In this document: positions 55,475 through 63,895 of the stretch, in pieces | How positions within the stretch are numbered: the first letter of the stretch is position 1 | How the letters are laid out: each line of letters begins with the position of its first letter | NCBI RefSeq assembly: GCF_040215725.1 | Contig: NZ_CP157967.1 | Coordinates: 496,001 to 560,000, forward strand | Direction: 5' to 3' | Origin: Rhizobium sp. ZPR4 | Lineage (GTDB): Bacteria > Pseudomonadota > Alphaproteobacteria > Rhizobiales > Rhizobiaceae | Length of the DNA stretch: 64,000 nt | The notes under the pieces: model-generated | Databases searched by the model: none | Told to the model about the DNA's origin: nothing | Seen by the model: only the letters and a program-made list of their open reading frames with translations | Position numbers and translations under genes: made by a program

Positions 55475-56407
55475 ATGACCATTCGCTTCGACCGTCCAGT
55501 TTCTCATGCCGCCCGCGCCGCGCGTCTGATCGCTTCGTTTGCCTTGGTGCTCTGCGGGGTGACGCTGATCGGCCACCGCTTCGCGCCGCTGGAAACGCCT
55601 TATTTTGTGCTGCTGCTCCTGATTTCCGCCGGCTGCGCCATCCTGGCGGTTCTGCTCGCGCTGGTCGGCCTTGCTCAGCTCTGGCAGAGCGCTGCCATTG
55701 GTGGTGTCTCCGCCGTCAAGGCGCTCGTCTATGCCGCCCTGCCGCTCGCCATTTTCGGCTTCGGCGCCGAACGCTACTGGACCCGGCCGCATATCTACGA
55801 GATTTCGACCGATCTCAACGACCCGCCGGAATGGCTGGCAACACCGGATGCGCGGCAGCTGTGGCTGCCGCCGCGCCATCTGGTGACGCAGCAGGAACGC
55901 GAGGCGCAGTTCGATGCTTATCCCGCTTTGATCAGCCGCCGCTACGAAGGCGCTGCCGATCGTGTTCTCGAGGCAGTGCGTAAAGTCGCGCATGATTATC
56001 ACATCACCATCGTCAAGGCCGAAGGCGCCGATGTCGCCGATCCGAACGGCAACGTGAAGCCAAAACGCCGCACACGTCCGCAGACGGCTAATCCGGCGCA
56101 GGATGACAGTGCCGTCGGCGATGTGCCCGCCATCGTTCCTGTGCCGACGCCGCGCCCCCTCCGCGACGGAGTGGCGGAACTCATTCGCCAGAATACCGAC
56201 GTCATTCTGCAGGGCGAAATGCGAACTCGCATTTTTGGCCTGCCATGCGACATACTGATCCGTATTCGCGAAGAGGCGGAAACAACGCTTGTCGATATTC
56301 GCGTTGCTTCCCGCTACGGCCAGGATGATCTCGGCGTCAGCGCCGATCTGGCGGATAGCTATCTGAAGGCGCTGGATGCGGAATTGCTGGGTATCGCTGG
56401 AAGCTGA
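55475..56407 (+). CDS. DUF1499 family membrane protein
   Basis: A protein of about 310 residues with three N-terminal TM helices (about 15-35, 45-65 and 75-95) and a C-terminal DUF1499 domain (about 125-305) including ISTDLNDPPEW, YPALISRRYEGAADRVLEAV and TLVDIRVASRYGQDDLGVSAD. A Pro/Thr/Arg-rich linker splits the domain (about 180-225), which is longer than usual. Function unknown. The start is ATG 55475, preceded by TTG in the same frame. Confidence 0.85.
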   Translation: MTIRFDRPVSHAARAARLIASFALVLCGVTLIGHRFAPLETPYFVLLLLISAGCAILAVLLALVGLAQLWQSAAIGGVSAVKALVYAALPLAIFGFGAERYWTRPHIYEISTDLNDPPEWLATPDARQLWLPPRHLVTQQEREAQFDAYPALISRRYEGAADRVLEAVRKVAHDYHITIVKAEGADVADPNGNVKPKRRTRPQTANPAQDDSAVGDVPAIVPVPTPRPLRDGVAELIRQNTDVILQGEMRTRIFGLPCDILIRIREEAETTLVDIRVASRYGQDDLGVSADLADSYLKALDAELLGIAGS

Positions 56408-56413
56408 GGTGGC

Positions 56414-57322
56414 TCAAGCCGGTCGATAGGTCCCCAGCAGCGCCGGCGGTCCATCGGTCTCCACCTGACCCTTCTCGACCAGATCCTCCAGATGCGCCAG
56501 CACAGAAAGCGCGGCCGCCCCATGCAGGCGTGGGTCCGTGTCGCGATAGATGGCTTGCACCATGTCCGGGATCAGCCGGTCGCCGGCCTTGATGCGCTCC
56601 AGCACGGCACGCTCGCGCATGCGGCGGTGGGTTCTGAGGCCGCGCATGAAGGACGCCGGCTCCTTCACCGGACCGCCATGGCCGGGCAGGAACAGCCGGT
56701 CGTCGCGGGTAAGAAGCCGCTCCAGCGAGGCCATATAATCCGCCATGGAGCCATCCGGCGGCGCGACGATCGAGGTCGCCCAGGCCATGACATGATCGGC
56801 GGAGAAGACAATGCCGGTGCCATCGAGCGCGAAGCAGGCATGGTTTGCCGTATGACCCGGCGTCAAGAGCGCCGTCATCTGCCATCCGTCTCCCGAGACG
56901 CTTTGACCATCGGCAAGCACGATGTCAGGCTGAAACTCCATGTCGGAGCTTTCGGCGAACGGATTAATCTCGCCCTGATGGAGCGGCCGAGCGGCCCGAT
57001 GCGGCCCTTCGCCGACGGTCAGCGCCCCCGTTGCCTCCTTCAGCCGCTTGGCGAGCGGCGAGTGATCGCGATGGGTATGGCTGACGAAGATATGCGTGAC
57101 TTCGCGCCCCTCCAGCGCCGCCATCAGGGCGGTGAAATGGGCCTCGTTCTCCGGGCCGGGATCGATGACCGCGACAGACGAGCCGCCGACGATATAGCTG
57201 TTGGTGCCGTGAAAGGTGAAGGCACTGGGATTGTTGACCGTCATCCGCTCGATGCCGGGCGCAACGGGAACGGCGCGGCCATAGCCGGGTTCGAAGGCAA
57301 GATCGAAGTCAGGCGTGCTCAT
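56414..57322 (-). CDS. metallo-beta-lactamase-fold hydrolase (LACTB2-like)
   Basis: About 302 residues. The MBL metal motif HTHRDH (SHTHRDHSPLAKRL), TPGHTANH, SADHVM and LPGHGGP are all present, followed by a C-terminal winged-helix-like region (about 230-300: RRMRERAVLERIKAGDR...ALSVLAHLEDLVEKGQV), as in LACTB2-type proteins, some of which are ribonucleases. Substrate unknown. ATG 57322 overlaps the stop of the upstream cupin gene (ATGA); the longer reading is not supported. Confidence 0.88.
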   Translation of the reverse strand: MSTPDFDLAFEPGYGRAVPVAPGIERMTVNNPSAFTFHGTNSYIVGGSSVAVIDPGPENEAHFTALMAALEGREVTHIFVSHTHRDHSPLAKRLKEATGALTVGEGPHRAARPLHQGEINPFAESSDMEFQPDIVLADGQSVSGDGWQMTALLTPGHTANHACFALDGTGIVFSADHVMAWATSIVAPPDGSMADYMASLERLLTRDDRLFLPGHGGPVKEPASFMRGLRTHRRMRERAVLERIKAGDRLIPDMVQAIYRDTDPRLHGAAALSVLAHLEDLVEKGQVETDGPPALLGTYRPA

Positions 57323-57621
57323 GATTGCTTGTATTCGATTTCGATAAAGGACATCGGCTCGGAGCCGGCATTGACGACATTGTGCTCGACACCGGCCTCG
57401 CGCCGATAGGCGGCGCCCTTGGCGATATCGACACGGCGGCTGCCGCCAGGCTCTTCCAGCAGAAACTGGCAATCCGTCATCGGTACCACGACATAGCCAA
57501 GACCATGGACATGATGTCCGGTATCGGCGCCCGGCTCGAAATCCCAGCGTGTGATGCGGCAGACGGCATCATCGAGAAGTACGGTGGGCACTGCCGGCGG
57601 GCGGGCGCGAAACTGGCTCAT
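57319..57621 (-). CDS. cupin domain protein
   Basis: A 100-residue single-domain cupin. Motif 1 residues are visible in GADTGHHVHGLGYVVVP, and motif 2 in VEHNVVNAGSEPMSFIEIEY, so a metal-binding barrel is likely. The start at 57621 has AGGAGG 5-6 nt upstream; the longer in-frame reading is not credible. It is translationally coupled to the MBL-fold hydrolase by an ATGA overlap. Function unknown. Confidence 0.85.
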   Translation of the reverse strand: MSQFRARPPAVPTVLLDDAVCRITRWDFEPGADTGHHVHGLGYVVVPMTDCQFLLEEPGGSRRVDIAKGAAYRREAGVEHNVVNAGSEPMSFIEIEYKQS

Positions 57622-57780
57622 CGGACCTCCTGATTTCAAATGCAGTGCAGCAAGACCTATCATAGCCGCCCGGAAAGCACACAGAAATATGCATTCGCGC
57701 ATCACTTAGTCATTGTAGCGGCAAGCGACCTTTGCTAATCAGACGCCGATTTGGCTGGTATAGCAGGCCATTTCCTCTGT

Positions 57781-57855
57781 TGGGGCGTCGCCAAGCGGTA
57801 AGGCACCGGTTTTTGGTACCGGCATTCCCAGGTTCGAATCCTGGCGCCCCAGCCA
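57781..57855 (+). tRNA. tRNA-Gln (TTG)
   Basis: A complete cloverleaf: acceptor TGGGGCG/CGCCCCA, anticodon stem CCGGT/ACCGG with loop TTTTGGT (anticodon TTG), T arm CCAGG-TTCGAAT-CCTGG, discriminator G and encoded CCA. No integrase or att duplicate is seen downstream. Confidence 0.97.
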
Positions 57856-57923
57856 TATCCACTGACTGAAATAATGTTGGAGTTATTCCGGGTGAGACCT
57901 GCCTTTAGTCGGGATGCATTGTA

Positions 57924-58088
57924 ATGGGTTGTTTGCCGCCATTTCTCCTGCTTCTAATCGGAGGTGCTATCGGCGCGCTTGCAGGTGGAAGGCACGGAGC
58001 GATCTGGGGAGGCAGCGCGGGATTTGTCCTTGGTATTTTATTGATGGTAGCGCTCGTTGGGTTGTTACGAGACGCGCGCCATAAATGA
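57924..58088 (+). CDS. small hydrophobic ORF (54 aa), putative membrane protein
   Basis: A 54-codon ORF downstream of tRNA-Gln. It has two hydrophobic stretches with glycine-zipper spacing (LLLLIGGAIGALAGG and GGSAGFVLGILLMVALVGLL) and a basic end. The Shine-Dalgarno (CGGGA) is weak. Short Gly-zipper membrane proteins like this occur in many alphaproteobacteria. No family can be named. Confidence 0.5.
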   Translation: MGCLPPFLLLLIGGAIGALAGGRHGAIWGGSAGFVLGILLMVALVGLLRDARHK

Positions 58089-58231
58089 TGCCGCTTGGAT
58101 CGGCTCGGAGACGCCTTGCATCAAGGTAAGATACGGGTCGCGTCTGCAGTCTGCTCTGCAATCATAACACTTCGACTGCTGCTCAACCTTGTCACGCCAT
58201 CCTTCTGGTCGAGAGCTTTCCATCAATCAAA

Positions 58232-58260
58232 ACAAAAAAGGCCCGCCATAAAGCGGGCCC
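58232..58260 (-). terminator. terminator of the amino-acid ABC operon
   Basis: Read on the minus strand: a GGCCCGC / GCGGGCC stem with a 6-nt loop, followed by TTTTTTGTTTT. It ends the glnHPQ-type operon. Confidence 0.88.
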
Positions 58261-58265
58261 CCTGT

Positions 58266-58988
58266 TCAAAGGATCTTCGCCAGAAAATTCTTGGTTCGAT
58301 CCATCTGGGGATTTGAGAAGAGCTCCTTGGGGGCGCCTTCTTCCAAGATCTGGCCGTGATCCATGAAGATCACGCGGTGGCCTACCTCGCGGGCAAAGCC
58401 CATTTCGTGGGTGACTACGACCATCGTCATGCCTTCGCGCGCCAGATCGTTCATGACCTGCAGCACTTCGCCCACCATTTCGGGGTCGAGCGCCGAGGTC
58501 GGCTCGTCGAAGAGCATGACGTCAGGCCCCATCGCCAGCGCGCGGGCGATCGCGACACGCTGCTGCTGACCGCCGGAAAGCTCGTCGGGATAGTTCGCTT
58601 CCTTGCCGCGCAGGCCGACTTTCGCCAGCAGTTCGTGCGCCACGCGATCGGCCTCTTCAGGCGCGACCTTTTTGACCTTGCGCGGGCCGATCGTGATGTT
58701 CTCCAGGATCGTCAGATGCCTGAAGAGATTGAATTGCTGGAAGACCATGCCGACATGCTGGCGCAGCTTGTGGATGTTGGTCTTGGGGTCGGTCAGCATC
58801 ATTCCGGCGATTTCGATATCGCCGCTGGTTGGCGTTTCCAGCCCGTTCAGGCAGCGCAGGAAGGTGCTCTTGCCGCTTCCCGACGGTCCGATGACGACGA
58901 CGACTTCGTTGTTCTCCACATGCGTGGTGATGCCTTTCAGGATCTCATGGTGCCCGAAGGACTTGTGAAGCTCTTTAACGCTTATCAA
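58266..58988 (-). CDS. polar amino-acid ABC transporter ATP-binding protein (GlnQ-like)
   Basis: A 240-residue ATPase with Walker [10 protein letters not shown], signature [15 protein letters not shown], Walker [15 protein letters not shown] and switch His in VVTHEMGFA. The sequence style is that of the GlnQ/HisP group. It overlaps the permease gene by 14 nt and is the last gene of the operon SBP-permease-ATPase. Substrate specificity (glutamine or another polar amino acid) is not fixed by the sequence. Confidence 0.95.
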   Translation of the reverse strand: MISVKELHKSFGHHEILKGITTHVENNEVVVVIGPSGSGKSTFLRCLNGLETPTSGDIEIAGMMLTDPKTNIHKLRQHVGMVFQQFNLFRHLTILENITIGPRKVKKVAPEEADRVAHELLAKVGLRGKEANYPDELSGGQQQRVAIARALAMGPDVMLFDEPTSALDPEMVGEVLQVMNDLAREGMTMVVVTHEMGFAREVGHRVIFMDHGQILEEGAPKELFSNPQMDRTKNFLAKIL

Positions 58989-59643
58989 CTTGAAGCCTCC
59001 TCTCGATATAGGACGAGCACTTCGACAAGGAGAAGATCATGATGAAATATAGCACCGCGACGAAACCCCATATCGTGAAAGATGCGAAGGTTTCGGCGAT
59101 CACGATTTCACCCTTGTAGACCAGTTCGGCAATGCCGACCGGGGCCAGCAGCGAGGTATCCTTGATCGTCTGGGCCGCCTGGTTGACCAATGGCGGAATC
59201 ATGCGCTTGAAGGCCTGCGGCAGAACGATGTAGCGCATCGTCTGAAAGCCGGTCATCGCAATGCTTGCCGCTGCCTCTTTCTGCCCGCGATCAACGCCGA
59301 GAATGCCGGCGCGTACAATCTCGGTGACGTAGGCGCCCTCGTTCAGGCTGAGGGTGAGGGCGGCTGCGAGGATAGGGTAGGTGAGCTGCCCGAACCACGC
59401 ATTGACAGGCAGAATTGCCGGCAGTCCGAGCACTATGAAGAAGAGTTGGACCAACAGAGGCGTCGATCGGAAAATCTCGACATAGGCTGTGGCGATCCAT
59501 CGCAGCGGCGCAACCTTCGAAAGACGCATGAGCGCCGCAACCAGTCCGATGATGACCATCAGGATAATTGCGACGATCGAATATTCGATCGTCAGGAGCA
59601 GACCGTTGAGGATCACAGGTAAATTTTGCCAGATGGCGTCCAT
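58975..59643 (-). CDS. polar amino-acid ABC transporter permease (GlnP-like)
   Basis: A 222-residue His/Glu/Gln/Arg/opine-type permease with about five TM helices (including [20 protein letters not shown]). The EAA loop, which contacts the ATPase, is seen as [23 protein letters not shown]. It probably works as a homodimer since no second permease gene is in the operon. It starts 128 bp after the binding protein gene. Confidence 0.93.
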   Translation of the reverse strand: MDAIWQNLPVILNGLLLTIEYSIVAIILMVIIGLVAALMRLSKVAPLRWIATAYVEIFRSTPLLVQLFFIVLGLPAILPVNAWFGQLTYPILAAALTLSLNEGAYVTEIVRAGILGVDRGQKEAAASIAMTGFQTMRYIVLPQAFKRMIPPLVNQAAQTIKDTSLLAPVGIAELVYKGEIVIAETFASFTIWGFVAVLYFIMIFSLSKCSSYIERRLQVDKR

Positions 59644-59689
59644 GAACCGTGCCTTGTTTGTTTCTTTTATTTACTGGAGAATTGATGCT

Positions 59690-59719
59690 GCTGCGCAACG
59701 CAACTATGCGCCGCGCAGC
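59690..59719 (-). promoter_or_regulatory. intercistronic stem-loop between the SBP and permease genes
   Basis: A 7-bp stem GCTGCGC / GCGCAGC with a 16-nt loop in a 128-bp spacer. Hairpins at this place often protect the 3' end of the binding-protein mRNA and lower downstream expression. The role is inferred. Confidence 0.4.
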
Positions 59720-59771
59720 CTGCGGATCAATCACGTAACTTTCGGGAAGCCTAAAATATCTTCGGCCGATC

Positions 59772-60587
59772 TTATTCCGAAAGCGCGACCTTCGCCGGGT
59801 CGATCACGTCATTGACTTCGCCGCTCGTATCGCCGCCAAAATACTTCACGAACAGCTGATGATACTCGCCGCTCTTGCGGATCTTGGCGAGGCCGTCATT
59901 GATCTTGGCAGCGAGATCGGGCTTCGTCTTGCTGATGGCGATGCCGTAATATTCGCCCGTCAGCAGCGGGCCGACGGTCTGCACGCCGCTGTGCTTGGCC
60001 TTGAAGTCGATATTGACGGGGTTGTCGAAGATCACCGCGTCCGCACCGCCGGTCATAAGTGCCTGATAGGCAGCGTCGATGCTCTGGAACTGCTTGATGT
60101 AATCGGATGAGAAGCCGTGGCCTGTCAGGTAATCGACCGAAGACGTTGCCTTCTTCGTGGCAACGACATGACCCTTCAGATCGTCGAAGCTCTTGATGCT
60201 GGAGTCCGCCTTCACCAGAACCGACAGGCCGGACTTGTAATATGCATCGCTGAAATTGGCGTTCTGCAACCGGCTGGTCTTGATCGTGATGCCGGCGACC
60301 GCAGCATCGATCGAGCCTGCCTGCAGGCTTGGGATGAGCCCGTTGAACGGCAGGGTCTTCAGAGTGACCGTCATATTTTCGGCCTTGGCGATCGCATTGA
60401 TCATGTCAATGTCGAATCCCGTAACGACGCCGTCCTTCTCGGTTTCAAAGGGCGGGAAAGTGGTATCGGCTCCGACCACGATGCTGGTTGCTGCATCCTG
60501 CGCGATGGCAATGGAAGTTCCGCAAATGGTGGTTGCAAGACCGGAAGCCACTGTGGCGACCAATACGATAAGTGCTTTGTTTTTCAA
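59772..60587 (-). CDS. polar amino-acid ABC transporter substrate-binding protein (GlnH-like)
   Basis: A 271-residue periplasmic type II binding protein with a signal peptide (about 1-29, ending AIAQ). The mature part begins with GADTTFPPFETEKDGVVTGFDIDM and keeps the ligand-contacting motif of cluster F-IV proteins, AGITIKTSRLQNANFSDAYYKSG. It is the first gene of the operon and is preceded by GGAGAGCC. Confidence 0.93.
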   Translation of the reverse strand: MKNKALIVLVATVASGLATTICGTSIAIAQDAATSIVVGADTTFPPFETEKDGVVTGFDIDMINAIAKAENMTVTLKTLPFNGLIPSLQAGSIDAAVAGITIKTSRLQNANFSDAYYKSGLSVLVKADSSIKSFDDLKGHVVATKKATSSVDYLTGHGFSSDYIKQFQSIDAAYQALMTGGADAVIFDNPVNIDFKAKHSGVQTVGPLLTGEYYGIAISKTKPDLAAKINDGLAKIRKSGEYHQLFVKYFGGDTSGEVNDVIDPAKVALSE

Positions 60588-61025
60588 GGGGGCTCTCCTT
60601 CTGACGGGAGATCATGGGTTTGGGCCGCCGCAACAATTTAGATGGCGCGTAACCTTAGACTGCAAGCATCTCCCAGGACGCATATTCAACGACAATCTTT
60701 CCGGGTCAAGGGTTGAACCGAAACATTTTTGAAGATGCTAAAGTATTTGTGTTTCGCCTGAAACGAGGATTTCCCTGCGGATGGACGATGATTGATGATG
60801 CTGGCCGAGAGGCCTTCGGCATCGATAGAGGCGCCTTCTTCGAACGATTGAGGCGAGGCCGTCGTCGCCCCGTGATGCCCGCTGAGAGCGGCCCGTCGAC
60901 AGTGGTGATTTCAATTCTTCGTGAAACCGTTGCGCGAGATTGGGTGTGCCGCCATTCGCCCATCCTTAAAGCTTGTTTGACCTTTTTCCTGCACTCTGAC
61001 CGCCGTCATCTCGATGCGGACGATC
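60588..61025. other. 438-bp gap with a doubtful ORF
   Basis: It separates the divergent ABC operon and the glycosyltransferase gene. A 122-codon rightward ORF (60713-61081) and an 85-codon leftward one (60706-60963) exist, but the first overlaps the glycosyltransferase start in another frame, neither shows recognisable domains or a good Shine-Dalgarno, and the sequence style is Arg/Pro-rich as in non-coding GC-rich DNA. I leave both uncalled. A degenerate gene fragment is possible. Confidence 0.45.
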
Positions 61026-62099
61026 ATGAACCAGAAACCCCAGGAACTGCTGCTTTCCATCGTTGCCCCTTGCCACAATGAGGAGGAGGGGCTCAGCGAA
61101 TTTTGCCGGCGCGCGGAGGCAACGGCGCGGGGCATCGCCGGCGAAGCCTTCGAGATCGTCCTGGTGGATGATGGGTCCACAGATGGCACCTGGGAGGTCA
61201 TCGCCTCGCTTGCTGCGAAGGTGCCGCAGGTACTCGGCGTGCGCCTCATGCGCAACCACGGACACCAGCTTGCCGCCACCGCCGGCCTTGCCGCCTCGCG
61301 CGGCGAGCGGGTGCTGTTGATCGATGCCGATCTTCAGGACCCGCCGGAACTGTTGCTGATGATGATGCCGATCATGGATCGTGGTGCGGATGTCGTCTAT
61401 GGCCAGCGCATGCGCCGACAGGGGGAAAGCTGGTTCAAGCTCGCCTCCGCCTCGCTCTTCTATCGGCTGCTGTCGCGGCTCGCCTCGGTGGCGATCCCGC
61501 GCGATGTCGGCGATTTCAGGCTGATGCGCCGACGTGTCGTCGATATCCTGCTGGCGATGCCGGAGCGGGATCGTTTCATCCGCGGTATGGTGAGCTGGAT
61601 CGGCGGGCGGCAGGTGGCGCTCCCCTACGAGCGCGATGCGCGTTTTGCCGGCACCACCAAATATCCGCTGCGTAAGATGATCAATTTCGCGATCGACGCC
61701 ATCACCAGCTTTTCAACCGTACCGCTGCGGATCAGCACCTGGCTTGGCCTTGCGAGTGCCGGCTCTGCGGCCTTGCTGCTCGTCTATACGCTCGTCCGTT
61801 GGTTTGCGGGGGAGACGATCGTCGGCTGGTCCAGCATCATGGCGGCTATCACTGCCTTCAGCGCCATCCAGCTCATCTGCATCGGCATCATCGGCGAATA
61901 TGTCGGCCGTCTGGTGCAGGAGAACAAGCGGCGGCCGATCTTCATGATCGAAAGCCTGCTACAGAGCGGGCGCTCCCTCGATATTCCCAGCGGCTTTTCC
62001 GATATGGACGCAGCAGGCAAACGCCGCGCGCTTGATGACGCCCTGCATAATCTCGGGGATGGGGCTGGTAGCGCGAAGCAGGTGAGGGCGGCCCGCTGA
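61026..62099 (+). CDS. GT2 glycosyltransferase, polyprenyl-phosphate sugar synthase (GtrB/DPM-like)
   Basis: About 357 residues. The GT-A domain has LSIVAPCHNEEEG, VLVDDGSTDGT and the DLQDPPELL acidic motif, typical of DPM1/GtrB/ArnC-type enzymes that load a sugar on undecaprenyl phosphate. Two C-terminal TM helices (about 235-258, 268-290) place it at the inner membrane. ATG 61026 is chosen; ATG 61014 in frame is also possible. Its stop overlaps by 1 nt (TGATG) the start of a many-TM partner. Confidence 0.9.
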   Translation: MNQKPQELLLSIVAPCHNEEEGLSEFCRRAEATARGIAGEAFEIVLVDDGSTDGTWEVIASLAAKVPQVLGVRLMRNHGHQLAATAGLAASRGERVLLIDADLQDPPELLLMMMPIMDRGADVVYGQRMRRQGESWFKLASASLFYRLLSRLASVAIPRDVGDFRLMRRRVVDILLAMPERDRFIRGMVSWIGGRQVALPYERDARFAGTTKYPLRKMINFAIDAITSFSTVPLRISTWLGLASAGSAALLLVYTLVRWFAGETIVGWSSIMAAITAFSAIQLICIGIIGEYVGRLVQENKRRPIFMIESLLQSGRSLDIPSGFSDMDAAGKRRALDDALHNLGDGAGSAKQVRAAR

Positions 62100-63826
62100 T
62101 GCCGCAAGCTTCCGCGACTTCATCGTCGACCGAGGGCGTCGTCGTTTCCGATATTGTTTCCGCGCACGACGCGGTTGATGCGAATGCCGCCATCGTCAGG
62201 CAGAGGCCGGGCATCGCCATCGCTGCCTTCCTCATCCTGGTCGCCGTTTTCGTCACCATCTTCAAGTTTCCGCCGATCCTCGATTACCCAAACCATTATG
62301 CGCGCATGTGGTTGCTGGCCGGCGGCATCAACACGCCGCCGTTTCATGAGATCTATGCGATTGACTGGAACAGAACGTTCACCAATGTCGGCATTGATCT
62401 TGCCGCATATTGGCTGGGGCCGTTGATCGGCGTTTCACTGCTGGCTCGCGGCCTTCTTTTCCTGGCGATCGTACTGCCGCCACTCGGGGCGATCGCTTTA
62501 CACCGGCGCTTGCATGGCGGCGGCCATTACTGGCAGATCGGCATATTGTATTTCGCCTGGTGTGCGACGCTGATTGGCGGCTTCATCAATTTTCAGATCG
62601 GGCTCGGCATGGCGCTGTTCTTTGCGACCGCCGATCATGCTCTGCAGTCCCGCAATCCGGGCGCGCTGTTCTGCTGGCGTCTGCTGGCGGGCCTGCTGCT
62701 CACCGTTATGCACCTCTTTTCGCTCGGCTTCTACATGGCGCTCGTCTGCGGTCTCGAATTCTCGCCGACGACGGCAGCATTGAGGTCACCTCGCGATTTC
62801 CTGCGCTTATGCGGCAGGCTTCTGCTTGCGATGCTGGCCTGCGCCCTGCCGGCGATCTGTCTTTTTCTCTATCAGCCTGTCTTGCCCGATGGAGGCGGCA
62901 GTCTGGATGCATCCTGGAACGATTCACCCATTCTGCTCGTAGCCAACCTGATGTCGGCATTCTGGAGCTATGGGCTGTCGGCGGACATGCTGTTCCTGAT
63001 CCCGTTGATATTCGTTGGAATCTATGCGGCTCTCACGCGCCGTCTGAGCGCGCATGCCGGCATGGCGGTGACGGCCGCCGGCCTGCTGCTTCTGTCCTGC
63101 GTCGTGCCGCGTCATATGCTCGGGACGGGCTGGATCAGCTGGCGTTTTCCGATCATGATGGCGCTCGCTGCCATGGTGATGATCTGTCCCTTGCCTCGCG
63201 TGCCACGCCGGCAAGCTTTTCTGGTCATGCTCGTGCTCTCGACGGTCGTCTTGGGCAGAACGGCCTGGATCGGTGTCAATTGGTGGCAGGGTCAGGCCGA
63301 TGCCGCTGATGTCAGCACTGTCCTGGCGGCGGTGCCCGAAGGTGCAGCCGTCCTGCCGGTCATGCGGCAGCAGAGCGAGCGCGGCACGGCGGATCATCGC
63401 TACTTCGCCTGGAACCAGGACACTTTCCGGCATTTGCCCACGCTTGCGGTCCCTTACGCCCATGCCTTCGTGCCGACGATCTTCACCGCCAGGGGTAAGC
63501 AGCCGCTGACCGTGTTGCCGCCCTGGAGCGACATCGCCGTGCCGGAAGGCAATCTGTTCCCCATAAGCCTGCTGGATTGCCCTGACGAGATTTCGGCCTT
63601 CAGCGGCATTGCGCCCTACCTCAAGGATTGGCGGCATCGCTTCGACTTCATTCTGCTCGTCAACGCCGATGTCGAGGACCGTTTTGGCGGCGTGGTTCCG
63701 CAAGGTGTGAAACTTGCCGCCGAAACGTCCTTTGCCAGGCTTTATGCCATCGACAAGACTTTCATACCCGCTGGCGATGTGCCGCGACCGAAAAGCTGCG
63801 CCGAGCTCGCCGATGCCAACGGCTAA
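62099..63826 (+). CDS. polytopic membrane protein, putative GT-C-type glycosyltransferase
   Basis: A 575-residue membrane protein with about 10-12 TM helices. An acidic motif in the first periplasmic loop (LDYPNHYARMWLL) is what is expected for GT-C transferases that use polyprenyl-phosphate sugars. A soluble C-terminal part (about 410-575, from VSTVLAAVPEGAAVLPV) follows. It is translationally coupled to the GT2 gene, so the two probably act in one pathway; the glycosylated target is not known. No family name can be given with certainty. Confidence 0.7.
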   Translation: MPQASATSSSTEGVVVSDIVSAHDAVDANAAIVRQRPGIAIAAFLILVAVFVTIFKFPPILDYPNHYARMWLLAGGINTPPFHEIYAIDWNRTFTNVGIDLAAYWLGPLIGVSLLARGLLFLAIVLPPLGAIALHRRLHGGGHYWQIGILYFAWCATLIGGFINFQIGLGMALFFATADHALQSRNPGALFCWRLLAGLLLTVMHLFSLGFYMALVCGLEFSPTTAALRSPRDFLRLCGRLLLAMLACALPAICLFLYQPVLPDGGGSLDASWNDSPILLVANLMSAFWSYGLSADMLFLIPLIFVGIYAALTRRLSAHAGMAVTAAGLLLLSCVVPRHMLGTGWISWRFPIMMALAAMVMICPLPRVPRRQAFLVMLVLSTVVLGRTAWIGVNWWQGQADAADVSTVLAAVPEGAAVLPVMRQQSERGTADHRYFAWNQDTFRHLPTLAVPYAHAFVPTIFTARGKQPLTVLPPWSDIAVPEGNLFPISLLDCPDEISAFSGIAPYLKDWRHRFDFILLVNADVEDRFGGVVPQGVKLAAETSFARLYAIDKTFIPAGDVPRPKSCAELADANG

Positions 63827-63843
63827 CGCCCGCAAACGCAACA

Positions 63844-63863
63844 GGCGGCCTTTGCAGGCCGCC
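63844..63863. terminator. hairpin after the GT-C-like gene
   Basis: An 8-bp perfect stem GGCGGCCT / AGGCCGCC with a TTGC loop between two convergent genes. No long T-run is seen, so it is a moderate terminator candidate. Confidence 0.5.
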
Positions 63864-63895
63864 CGCTCATATTGTTCCGTGATGAAGCTTTGTTA

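Noticed and set aside
57781-58265. tRNA-Gln as an integration site for a mobile element
   Set aside because: No integrase, no direct repeat of the tRNA 3' end and no atypical gene block follows; the next genes are an ordinary ABC operon.
60713-61081. 122-codon ORF before the glycosyltransferase gene
   Set aside because: It overlaps the glycosyltransferase start out of frame, lacks a ribosome-binding site and shows no domain.
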